Origin: Sympetrum striolatum
Lineage: Eukaryota; Arthropoda; Insecta; Odonata; Libellulidae
Assembly (NCBI GenBank): GCA_947579665.1
Contig: OX388346.1
Location: 89,158,615-89,222,614, forward strand
Reading direction: 5' to 3'
Length of the DNA: 64,000 nt
Made by a program: the position numbers and the translations under genes. Of this stretch, positions 20,896 to 31,500 are shown piece by piece; the first letter of the stretch is position 1, and every line of letters begins with the position of its first letter. The notes beneath the pieces were generated by a model that saw only the letters and a program-made list of their open reading frames with translations, did no database searches and was not told where the DNA came from.

Positions 20896-22859
20896 GAAAT
20901 ATATATAAAAAATTATGAACTCCCCAGAATATTATGATCATGTATCCCCAAATCTAGCATAGAGCAATGTGAAAGGAAAAGCCGGAGTAAAGATATTTTG
21001 AAAGGCGAGGATTTAACAATACTTCAACAGAACTAACGGAAAACCACAACAATTCAACAAAGGAAAACTGGAGCAAGAGCATATGAAAAAAATTCCTGGT
21101 TTTTCCCATCACACATCCTAAGTCCACTGTATCATCCTCGAAACCCAATTAACTTATCATTACTTATTAAGAAAATAAATTGAAATGATATAATACCATT
21201 GAAACTTAATCAAAGAAATAAGTAGGTCTTGCATTATATTGGAAAACTTAGAGACGCATTTAAAACCGATGAATTGAAAACAATATATGTAATAATATCT
21301 TACTCTCCAGCCACCATTAAAGCACTCAGTGGCTGCCATTATACTTCCCTTGCCCTCCACAGGAGCCAGCGAGAGGCCTCGTACATTCTTCCAATGAATG
21401 CCTCCGCAACTTGGTGTCTCTCTTAACCAACTGTCCAATATTGAAGACAGTAGTGGTCTATTTCCACCACTCTCCACTTTACTCCCAAGCTAGAAAACTC
21501 TGAGCTTCTGGTATTATTTGAAGAACATTCAGTGCATATTCTCTATATGAATATTAAGACAAACTCATATTATATTAAATATTATTATAAATACCCATTG
21601 ATATTAATGTAATAACAGCAGATCCAGTTAAATATTTACAAAGCAACTAAACAAGGCAATTACTAATATTAATGAAATATGGTTACAATTTTAATCACCT
21701 ATAAATAAATGAGTCAGTGAATGTATAATTAGGTATAATTTGAGAAACATCTATATGTAATAGATAGGAGATGGATTAAAGGATATAACTTTAATTTGTA
21801 ATCATCATGAAGTCATTTATGATACACCACTTTGTGCTGCCAGTGCCTCAATGAGGCCATGGCAGTGGACGATGATGCACAGTCGGACGAAACCACACTT
21901 GCCCTTGCACACGAAGTTCCCAAAATGGCCTGTTGAAAAACTACTACTAAATCGTCGACCCAAAACCTTGTGCCAAAGCAGTGCGGAGCTTGTGTTAAAA
22001 GTTTAAATGTACTCAAATCAAAAGGGCTAGGCATACTCCTTGCTCCAAAGGACTGGATACACAAATAATATATTTCAATGAATTTCTATGAATCTATTAT
22101 GTTTCCATCGGAAGTTCTATTGGAAATGGGTACATTGCCAATAAAGAATAGGAATTACGCACCTGTAAAAGAATAATATTAATAAATAACTGATGAAAAT
22201 TTTAAAACTTAGGTCTCATATTTTTCCCGAAGTAGATAATTAGCAACTTCCCTTTGATCAGTATTTCATGAATAACTCCTAAACAATCAGTTATACAAAA
22301 ATATCTTTCACACAAAAGTTATATTAAATTGCATTTTCTAAAACTTTTATAAATAATTGTATATACCTAAGTATCAGATTAATGGAGATATTTTGCAAAA
22401 ATCAGAAACGAGCCTCAAAAAGTACAGCTCGACTTCCAGCTAACCGATTTAAACCAGAAACTAATCAACTCTAACGACACCAACCAAAGTACTATATATG
22501 AGATTTGACTTTGATAAAACAAATAGTTTTTATATGACAGTGCCCACAAAGTACATAATCAGTTACTTACGGTTTATCAGTATTTCACGAATAATTCCTT
22601 AGCAATCAGTCATAAATAAATATGTTCAATGCAGCAGTTATAGAAAATTACATTTTCTAAAACAAAAGCATATACCTAAATATCTTTTTTTTTAGATATT
22701 TCACAAAAAAGGAAAGTTGCTTCCAAGAATAAAGAAAGCTCAACTTCCGGTTAATCGATTTGCTCCAAAAAATTATCCACTCTGTCAGCACACCACAGTA
22801 TATATATGTGAAGTTTGGTACCGATAGGGCTAATAGTTTTACACATTACAGCCCCCACA

Positions 22860-22895
<36 letters not shown>

Positions 22896-23476
22896 AGCAG
22901 ACATCGTTCCAAAAATGGTCAGAACGTATTCTAGGGACCCAAAAACATGTATTTCGGTTGAAAACTTGAAGTCAAATTCTTTCATGAAAACAATACTTTC
23001 TATATACTATGAATATGGAAAAAGTAAAAATCCAATTAGTATGAAGGAATTGACCCTAAAATACATTGTATATTGTATGTTTGCAATAACAAAAGTGTTA
23101 AATCTTCTTCCGCTATTCAAAGAGTCTAAACAAGTTCGGTTACAGACCACCCATGGCCATTTTACACTTCCATTATTTCATTGAATTTAAGAAAAAGAAA
23201 TCCAACAAAGCAAACCAAAACACAGCTTAAATGTAGTGTAACCACAAGGAAGATCATTGAAATAAATCATATTTCCAGAAATACATCCCACAAACTTCGT
23301 CCATGATCTCTAATTGGAAATATTCCTATAACTAGAATAAAATCTGCTAGTTAAGATGGCAGACATTGGCTGACTCAAGCAAATTGACGAAATCGTATTG
23401 CAACTTGTATAAAAGAACATATTGACAGTAATTGCAATATCATATCTAAATATATATTATAACTCAAATAAGGCAT
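20896..23476 (+). repeat. Macrosatellite edge copy E0 (2,581 bp, internally deleted)
   Basis: This is the first copy of the array. Its first ~1.2 kb is clearly diverged from all others, while 22,070-23,476 is nearly identical to them. It lacks ~2.5 kb present in full units (equivalent of about 24,235-26,755), including both L and R modules. The breakpoint falls at 21,670 inside a repeat (ATGAAATATGGTTACAATTT) that is longer in full units and elsewhere in the window, which argues for deletion here rather than insertion there. It carries family A at 22,200-23,030 with 15 CA repeats (22,862-22,891). The minus-strand splice-donor-like GTGAGT of other copies is GGGAGT here. Confidence 0.9.
22200..23030 (+). 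repeat. Family A copy inside E0, with internal duplication
   Basis: A ~319-bp module occurs twice: CAGTATTTCATGAATAACTC at 22,259 and CAGTATTTCACGAATAATTC at 22,578; CTCGACTTCCAGCTAACCGA at 22,428 and CTCAACTTCCGGTTAATCGA at 22,737. A CA tract follows, then GGGACCCAAAAACATGTATT (22,935) and the end AAAAAGTAAAAAT (23,020-23,031). The same arrangement lies in every full unit (27,290-28,110 in C1/C2). Confidence 0.85.
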
Positions 23477-23505
23477 GAAATATATATAAAAAATTATGAA
23501 CTCAC

Positions 23506-23730
23506 CAGAATATTATGATCATGTATCCCCAAATCTAGCATAGAGCAATGTGAAAGGAAAAGCCGGAGCAAAGATATTTTGAAAAGAGAGGATTTAACAG
23601 TACTTCAACAGAACGAACGGAAAACCACCACAATTCAACAGAGGCAAACCGGAGCAAGAGCATATGACAAAAATTCCTGATTTTCCCCATCACACCATCT
23701 AAATCCACTGTATCATACTTGAAACCCAAT
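23506..23730 (-). other. Exon-like segment with strong splice donor (representative, C1)
   Basis: On the minus strand ATTCTG is followed by GTGAGT, a consensus 5' splice site, at 23,505/23,506. A 64-codon open frame upstream (minus strand, 23,535-23,729) is conserved among copies but stops before the donor, so the segment could only be untranslated or chance. Donor and frame occur in all later copies; the donor is lost in E0. Confidence 0.25.
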
Positions 23731-23870
23731 TAGCATATCATTACCGATTAAAAACATAAATCGACATAATATAACACCATTGAAACTTGATCAAAGAAAT
23801 AATTAGGTCTTGCATTGTATTGGAAAACTTAGAGACGCATTTAAAAACAATATATGTAATAATATCTTAC

Positions 23871-24060
23871 GCTGCAGCCACCCTTAAAGCAAACAGTGGC
23901 TGCCGTCATACTTCCCTCGCCCTAAACAGGAGCTGTCGAAAGGCCTCGTACATTCTTCCAATGAATGTCTCCGCCACTTGGTGTCTCTCTTAAGCAACTG
24001 TCCCATACTGTAGACTGTAGTGGTCCATTTCCACCATTCTCCACTTTACTCCCAAGCTGC
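23871..24060 (-). other. Exon-like segment ending in GTAAGAT donor (representative, C1)
   Basis: On the minus strand GGCTGCAGC is followed by GTAAGAT. A frame reading LRETPSGGDIHWKNVRGLS precedes it and is recognisable also in diverged E0 (LRETPSCGGIHWKNVRGLS), but it contains a TAG in the C copies where E0 has GAG. I do not recognise the peptide. Confidence 0.2.
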
Positions 24061-24704
24061 AGCACTCTTGAGCTCCTGGCATTATTTGAGGAACATTCAG
24101 TGCATATTCTCTATATGAATAATAGGACAAATACATAATATATTTATTATAATTATAAATTCCAATTTAAATTCCAGTAATAGCAGCTGATCATATTAGA
24201 TGATTACAAAGCAATTAAACAAGGAAATAACAATTATGGATGCATCCTGCTAAACTTATATTGAAATGAGGATCTATTAAATGATAAAAGAGTTACCTTA
24301 GGTTATTCAAGAGGAGAGCCTGCACGAACCTTCCCAAACTAACCTAAAGTATCTGGTTCATCAATTTCTACCACAACTTAGCTTTGTAGTAGGTGATGGT
24401 TATTAAGTCAAGATCATTAGGTACTGAATGACTTATCTTGCCAAAGCAATTTAGAATGTGCTGCTATTCCTATTCATTTCACAATTTTTCTCTTCCACAG
24501 GATGGTTTAGGAGGAGATTTTAAGGTAGGTAAACCAGTAGACTTTTACCAATATTGTATTTATAAGCACACCATTCCTGAAAGGTTAGAAAAGAGATCAT
24601 TAATATTCAATGAAAAAACATAAATCATAAAAAATATTATTTTCTAATGATAAGAAGATAACAATACTTATAAAATATATTCTAAAATCTTAAGAAATAC
24701 ATAC

Positions 24705-24790
24705 CTTATTTTGTCATCACCAATTGGGAAGGCATTGGAATGACTGCATCCAACGATAATCTCAAATAAGATGCCTTCTTCAAAGCGCAT
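24705..24790 (-). other. Exon-like open segment with GTATGT donor (representative, C1)
   Basis: From ATG at 24,790 the minus strand reads MRFEEGILFEIIVGC and then FPIGDDKI for 28 codons plus two bases, ending at a donor-like AAG/GTATGT. On the same strand an acceptor-like pyrimidine tract ending in CCTTTCAG follows near 24,580, and the join stays open into NGVLINTILVKVYW. The R module (25,501-25,586) has an equivalent. Coding look only; the family is unknown and no upstream exon joins it in frame. Confidence 0.2.
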
Positions 24791-24837
24791 CGATAATTAA
24801 CACATCTCACTCATCATGAGAGGTCAGATCAGACCCT

Positions 24838-25014
24838 CTACATGAAATCTTCAAGTTTTAGTCCCATATTGGGCAGAACTTCTCTATCAAGAGAGGCAAA
24901 ATGCCTCTCAGTGACGAGAATTGTATCTGCAGATGGTATCTCTCTTTTGATAGCTACCAGAAAGTCTTGAAGGACAAAACATCTCAATCGGAATCCTGAT
25001 CGTCGATGAGAATA
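24838..25014 (-). CDS. Short coding-like frame in the L module (representative, C1)
   Basis: A 58-codon minus-strand frame begins after a TAA at 25,015 and ends at TAG 24,838-24,840. It contains LQDFLVAIKREIPSADTILV and TERHFASLDREVLP. Amino-acid composition is protein-like, and the frame is open in both modules of the copies I read, with few changes (VLQDF/ALQDF; K to I in C3 and C5). Against a real gene: it spans two of the four sub-repeats, whose other copies carry stops in this frame, and there is no clear start codon or splice acceptor. Unrecognised. Confidence 0.15.
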   Translation of the reverse strand, partial: YSHRRSGFRLRCFVLQDFLVAIKREIPSADTILVTERHFASLDREVLPNMGLKLEDFM

Positions 25015-25294
25015 TTATTTTGCCAAAGGTAGCTTTCTATTGAGTGATACCATGAGGTACGCAGACCCTCTTTCCATGGCCAGAACCTCTCAAACAGGAG
25101 AGGCGTTACACCTCCCCTGAAGAGAACTGTATTCTGAAAATGGTAACTTTCATTCAAGAGCTACCCCGTGGTACCCAGACCCACTCGATGGGCAGAATCT
25201 CTCGACCTGGGGGAAGCATCACACCACTCCATAGTGAGAATTTTATTCTGCTAGGGTAGCTCTCTTTTGAAGTTACCAGAAGACCAGCAGGAAG

Positions 25295-26100
25295 GTTTAC
25301 TCGAAGATTTTAAGGTAGGTAAACCAGTAGACCTTTATCAATAATGTATTTATAAGCACCCCATTCCTGAAAGGTTAGAAAAGAGAAAGAGACCATTAAT
25401 ATTCAATGAAAAAATTTTAATCATAAAAAATATTATTTTCTAATGATGAGAAGATAACAATACTTAAAAAATATATTCTAAAATCTTAAGAAATACATAC
25501 CTTATTTTGTCATCACCAATTGGGAAGGCATTGGAATGACTGCATCCAACGATAATCTCAAATAAGATGCCTTCTTCAAAGCGCATCAATTATTAACACT
25601 TCTCACTCATCATGAGAGGTCAGATCGGACCCTCTACATGAAATCTTCAAGTTTTAATCCCATAATGGGCAGAACTTCTCTATCAAGAGAGGCAAAATGC
25701 CTCTCGGTGACGAGAATTGTATCTGCAGATGGTATCTCTCTTTTGATAGCTACCAGAAAGTCTTGAAGGGCAAAACATCTCAATCGGAATCCTGATCGTC
25801 GATGAGAATATTATTTTGCCAAAGGTAGCTTTCTATTGAGTGATACCATGAGGTACGCAGACCCTCTTTCCATGAGCAGAACCTCTCAAACAGGAGAGGC
25901 GTTACACCTCCCCTGAAAAGAACTGTATTCTGAAAATGGTACCTTTCATTCAAGTGCTACCCCGTGGTACCCAGACCCACTCGATGGGCAGAATCTCTCG
26001 ACCTGGGGGAGGCATCACACCACTCCATAGTGAGAATTTTATTCTGCTAGGGTAGCTCTCTTTTGAAGTTACCAGAGGACCAGAAGATCTCTCCATATGG
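25295..26100 (+). repeat. R module of C1
   Basis: This is the right copy of the module. R-specific marks are CTCGGTGACG, GAAGGGCAAAA, GGTACCTTTC, GGGGAGGC and the ending AGGACCAGAAGATCTCTCC. L and R differ by only a few percent, yet each keeps its own marks from unit to unit, so the duplication precedes the spread of the array. Spacing L to R is 796 bp here and 790 bp in the other units checked (C2-C4). Confidence 0.85.
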
Positions 26101-26668
26101 GTACCTATAAAACAATAGTTGTTAATTATGTCCTTAAAATAATTGAATAATATTTTCCAATTTTATTTAGATATTTCCAAAGTATTCTAGGCTTAATCCT
26201 ATTTGCTCTAAAATTTGTAACCCTATGTTGATTCATTACCTCGAAAGTCCTGTTAATATATTGAAGAGTTAGACAGTTTTCCCTATGCCTAATCAACAAC
26301 ATCCAAAGATTTCTTATTTTTCTGTCCCCAGCTGCTCGGGTTCAATGGACATAGGTACGGCATTGCTTAGTCCCACATCAAGTTGACCTCAACTAATGCA
26401 AACTTACGTTCTTCATCTGCGTGCTCATAGGAGTAGTTGGTTTTTTTTACCATCTCTCTCTAATGCCGTCTATGGTTATTGTATGTCCGATGCGAATAAA
26501 GCTTCAAATGCACTCAAATATCTATTATAATTTTCAAACTTTGGATTATGTTCTGCCATAAAGCTAGTTTAGTGTAGTTATCACACGTTCATTGACTATA
26601 TAGAAATTTGCTTACCTTTCCGGATCATTAGTGACCGATATCCACTGGTTTTCCATAGTAGTCAGCAT
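25950..26668 (-). CDS. Hypothetical three-exon small gene (model in C1)
   Basis: Three minus-strand segments join in frame. Exon 1, 26,668-26,616, reads MLTTMENQWISVTNDPE and ends at a strong donor (AAG/GTAAGC). Exon 2, 26,457-26,408, reads EMVKKTNYSYEHADEE and ends at a perfect GTAAGT donor; its acceptor is weak, with no pyrimidine tract. Exon 3 starts after a good acceptor (TTTTATAG at 26,105) and runs to TGA at 25,950-25,952, reading THMERSSGPLVTSKESYPSR and on to GREILPIEWVWVPRGST. Lengths 53+50+155 give 86 codons including the stop. No known domain. Against it: C2 has a 1-bp deletion in exon 3 near 31,104; C3, C5 and C8 change the first ATG to AAG (the ATG of codon 5 remains); and exon 3 lies in sub-repeat sequence. 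Most likely a relic or coincidence, but worth RNA evidence. Confidence 0.2.
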
Positions 26669-27944
26669 CGAACACATGACACTGAAGTTAAAAATCTTTT
26701 CTTGGTGGTTAAACGTTATGGCCAGTACATTGAAGAAATTTCAAGTCAGTGACACTTATGAAATATGGTTACAATTTTAATCCCGTATTAATGAATGAGT
26801 CAGTGAATGTATAATTAGGTATAATTTGAGAAACATCTATATGTAATAGATAGGAGATGGATTAACGGATATAACTTTAATTTGTAATCATCATAAAGTC
26901 ATTTTTGATACACCACTTTGTGCTACCAGTGCCTCAATGAGGCCATGGCAGTGGACGATGATGCACAGTCGGACAAAACCACACTTGCCCTTGCACACGA
27001 AGTTCCCAAAATGGCCTGTGGAAAAACTACTACTAAATCGTCGACCCAAAACCTTGTGCCAAAGCAGTGCGGAGCTTGTGTTAAAAGTTTAATGTACTCA
27101 AATCAAACTAGCTAGGCATACTCCTTGCTCCAAAGGACTGGATACACAAACAATATATTTCAATGAATTTCTATGAATCTATTATGTTTCCATAGGAAGT
27201 TCTATTGGAAATGGGTACATTGCCAATAAAGAATAGGAATTACGCACCTGTAAAAGAATAATATTAATAAATTACTGATGAAAATTTTAAAACTTAGGTC
27301 TCATATATTTCCTGAAGTAGATAATTAGCAACTTCCCTTTGATCAGTATTTCATGAATAACTCCTAAACAATCAGTTATACAAAAATATCTTTCACACAA
27401 AAGTTATATTAAATTGCATTTTCTAAAACTTTTATAAATAATTGTATATATCTAAGTATCAGATTAATGGAGATATTTTGCAAAAATCAGAAACGAGCCT
27501 CAAAAAGTACAGCTCGACTTCCAGCTAACCAATTTAAACCAGAAACTAATCAACTCTAACGACACCAACCAAAGTACTATATATGAGATTTGACTTTGAT
27601 AAAACAAATAGTTTTTATATGACAGTGCCCACAAAGTACATAATCAGTTACTTCCGGTTTTTCAGTATTTCACGAATAATTCCTTAGCAATCAGTCATAA
27701 ATAAATATGTTCAATGCAGCAGTTATAGAAAATTACATTTTCTAAAACAAAAGCATATACCTAAATATCTTTTTTTTTAGATATTTCACAAAAAAGGAAA
27801 GTTGCTTCCAAGAATAAAGAAAGCTCAACTTCCGGTTAATCGATTTGCTCCAAAAAATTATCAACTCTGTCAGCACACCACAGTATATATATGTGAAGTT
27901 TGGTACCGATAGGGCTAATAATTTCACATTAGAGCCCCTACAAG

Positions 27945-27970
27945 CACACACACACACACACACACACACA
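27945..27970 (+). repeat. CA microsatellite in C1 family A copy
   Basis: 13 CA repeats. Counterparts: E0 15, C2 10 plus an AA-interrupted tail (33,017-33,044), C3-C6 9 each (38,099; 43,156; 48,228; 53,293), C7 15 (58,358), C8 18 (62,648). Apparent open frames reading Cys-Val repeats on the minus strand arise from this tract. Confidence 0.95.
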
Positions 27971-28555
27971 TAGAAGCAGACATCGTTCCAAAAATGGTCA
28001 GAACGTATTCTAGGGACCCAAAAACATGTATTTCGGTTGAAAACTCGAAGTCAAATTCTTTCATGAAAACAATACTTTCTATATACTATGAATATCGAAA
28101 AAGTAAAAATCCAATTAGTATGAAGGAATTGACCCTAAAATACATTGTATATTGTATGTTTGCAATAACAAAAGTGTTAAATCTTCTTCCGCTATTCAAA
28201 GAGTCTAAACAAGTTCGGTTACAGACCACCCATGGCCATTTTACACTTCCATTATTTCATTGAATTTAAGAAAAAGAAATCCAACAAAGCAAACCAAAAC
28301 ACAGCTTAAATGTAAAGTAACCACAAGGAAGATCATTGAAATAAATCATATTTCCAGAAATACATCCCACAAACTTCGTCCATGATCTCTAATTGGAAAT
28401 ATTCCTATAACTAGAATAAAATCTGCTAGTTAAGATGGCAGACATTGGCTGACTCAAGCAAATTGACGAAATCGTATTGCAACTTGTATAAAAGAACATA
28501 TTGACAGTAATTGCAATATCATATCTAAATATATATTATAACTCAAATAAGGCAT

Positions 28556-31500
28556 GAAATATATATAAAAAATTATGAACTCACCAGAATATTATGATCA
28601 TGTATCCCCAAATCTAGCATAGAGCAATGTGAAAGGAAAAGCCGGAGCAAACATATTTTGAAAAGAGAGGATTTAACAGTACTTCAACAGAACGAACGGA
28701 AAACCACCACAATTCAACAGAGGCAAACTGGAGCAAGAGCATATGACAAAAATTCCTGATTTTCCCCATCACACCATCTAAATCCACTGTATCATACTTG
28801 AAACCCAATTAGCATATCATTACCGATTAGAAACATAAATCGACATGATATAACACCATTGAAACTTGATCAAAGAAATAATTAGGTCTTGCATTGTATT
28901 GGAAAACTTAGAGATGCATTTAAAAACAATATATGTAATAATATCTTACGCTGCAGCCACCCTTAAAGCAAACAGTGGCTGCCGTCATACTTCCCTCGCC
29001 CTAAACAGGAGCTGTCGAAAGGCCTCGTACATTCTTCCAATGAATGTCTCCGCCACTTGGTGTCTCTCTTAAGCAACTGTCCCATACTGTAGACTGTAGA
29101 GGTCCATTTCCACCATTCTCCACTTTACTCCCAAGCTGCAGCACTCTTGAGCTTCTGGCATTATTTGAGGAACATTCAGTGCATAATCTCTATATGAATA
29201 ATAGGACAAATACATAATATATTTATTATAATTATAAATTCCTATTTAAATTCCAGTAATAGCAGCTGATCATATTAGATGATTACAAATCAATTAAACA
29301 AGGAAATAACAATTTTGGATGCATCCTGCTAAACTTATATTGAAATGAGGATCTATTTAATGATAGAAGAGTTACCTTAGGTTATTCAAGAGGAGAGCCT
29401 GCACGAACCTTCCCAAACTAACCTAAAGTATCTTGTTCATTGATTTCTACCATAACTTAGGTTTGTAGTAGGTGATGGTTATTAAGTCAAGATCATTAGG
29501 TACTGAATGACTTATCTTGCCAAAGCAATTTAGAATGTGCTGTTATTCCTATTCATTTCACAATTTTTCTCTTCCACAGGTTGGTTTAGGAGGACATTTT
29601 AAGGTAGGTAAACCAGTAGACTTTTACCAATATTGTATTTATAAGCACACCATTCCTGAAAGGTTAGAAAAGAGATCATTAATATTCAATGAAAAAACAT
29701 AAATCATAAAAATTATTATTTTCTATTGATAATACGATACCAATACTTAAAAAATATATTCTAAAATCTTAAGATATATATACCTTATTTTGTCATCACC
29801 AATTGGGAAGGCATTGGAATGACTGCATCCAACGATAATCTCAAATAAGATGCCTGCTTCAAAGGGCATCGATAATTAACACATCTCACTCATCATGAGA
29901 GGTCAGATCAGACCCTCTACATGAAATCTTCAAGTTTTAGTCCCATAATGGGCAGAACTTCTCTTTCAAGAGAGGCAAAATGCCTCTCAGTGACGAGAAT
30001 TGTATCTGCAGATGGTATCTCTCTTTTGATAGCTACCAGAAAGTCTTGAAGGACAAAACATCTCAATCGGAATCCTGATCGTCGATGAGAATATTATTTT
30101 GCCAAAGGTAGCTTTCTATTGAGTGATACCATGAGGTACGCAGACCCTCTTTCCATGGGCAGAACCTCTCAAACAGGAGAGGCGTTACACCTCCCCTGAA
30201 GAGAACTGTATTCTGAAAATGGTAACTTTCATTCAAGAGCTACCCCGTGGTACCCAGACCCACTCGATGGGCAGAATCTCTCGACCTGGGGGAAGCATCA
30301 CACCACTCCATAGTGAGAATTTTATTCTGCTAGGGTAGCTCTCTTTTGAAGTTACCAGAAGACCAGCAAGAAGGTTTACTCGAAGATTTTAAGGTAGGTA
30401 AACTAGTAGACCTTTATCAATAATGTATTTATAAGCACCCCATTCCTGAAAGGATAGAAAAGAGACCATTAATATTCAATGAAAAAATTTTAATCATAAA
30501 AAATATTATTTTCTAAGGATGAGAAGATAACAATACTTAAAAAATATATTCTAAAATCTTAAGAAATACATACCTTATTTTGTCATCACCAATTGGGAAG
30601 GCATTGGAATGACTGCATCCAACGATAATCTCAAATAAGATGCCTTCTTCAAAGCGCATCAATTATTAACACTTCTCACTCATCATGAGAGGTCAGATCG
30701 GACCCTCTACATGAAATCTTCAAGTTTTAATCCCATAATGGGCAGAACTTCTCTATCAAGAGAGGCAAAATGCCTCTCGGTGACGAGAATTGTATCTGCA
30801 GATGGTATCTCTCTTTTGATAGCTACCAGAAAGTCTTGAAGGGCAAAACATCTCAATCGGAATCCTGATCGTCGATGAGAATATTATTTTGCCAAAGGTA
30901 GCTTTCTATTGAGTGATACCATGAGGTACGCAGACCCTCTTTCCATGGGCAGAACCTCTCAAACAGGAGAGGCGTTACACCTCCCCTGAAGAGAACTGTA
31001 TTCTGAAAATGGTACCTTTCATTCAAGAGCTACCCCGTGGTACCCAGACCCACTCGATGGGCAGAATCTCTCGACCTGGGGGAGGCATCACACCACTCCA
31101 TAGTGAGATTTTATTCTGCTAGGGTAGCTCTCTTTTGAAGTTACCAGAGGACCAGAAGATCTCTCCATATGGGTACCTATAAAACAATAGTTGTTAATTA
31201 TGTCCTTAAAATAATTGAATAATATTTTCCAATTTTATTTAGATATTTCCAAAGTATTCTAGGCTTAATCCTATTTGCTCTAAAATTTGTAACCCTATGT
31301 TGATTCATTACCTCGAAAGTCCTGTTAATATATTGAAGAATTAGACAGTTTTCCCTATGCCTAATCAACAACATCCAAAGATTTCTTATTTTTCTGTCCC
31401 CAGCTGCTCGGGTTCAATGGACATAGGTACGGCATTGCTTAGTCCCACATCAAGTTGACCTCAACTAATGCAAACTTACGTTCTTCATCTGCGTGCTCAT

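Larger units (their letters stand above)
24505..25294 (+). repeat. L module of C1, four hairpin-bearing sub-repeats
   Basis: This is the left copy of a ~790-bp module duplicated in every full unit. It contains four sub-repeats, anchored by GGTAtCTCTCTTTTGATAGCTACC (24,935), GGTAGCTTTC...GATACC (25,028), GGTAACTTTC...AGCTACC (25,142) and GGTAGCTCTC...GTTACC (25,256), spaced 94-114 bp. Each GGTA/TACC pair can form a stem. GAGAGGCAAAATGCCTCTC (7-bp stem, 5-nt loop, near 24,890) and CAGGAGAGG...CCTCCCCTG (near 25,093) are further hairpins. L-specific marks: CTCAGTGACG, GAAGGACAAAA, GGTAACTTTC, GGGGAAGC. Confidence 0.85.
23477..28555 (+). repeat. Macrosatellite unit C1 (5,079 bp)
   Basis: First full unit, phased on GAAATATATATAAAAAATTA. 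It has L and R modules, a family A copy with 13 CA repeats (27,945-27,970), and private 6 bp (AAAGAG) in the R module near 25,390. Variants TAGTGTAGTTATC (26,573) and CAAGTGCTACC (25,951) are shared with C4 and C6, not with the adjacent C2 and C3. Confidence 0.95.

Noticed and set aside
24490..24535. A 24-nt plus-strand micro-exon between a good pyrimidine-AG and GTAGGT
   Set aside because: The minus strand shows competing splice-like signals at the same place, the paralogous site in the R module lacks the acceptor, and no neighbouring plus-strand exon was found.
26918..27115. A 65-codon frame (…NEAMAVDDDAQSDKTTLALA…) present in nearly every unit
   Set aside because: Conservation among recent tandem copies is not evidence of function; E0 and C3 have a stop in it and the opposite strand is equally open.
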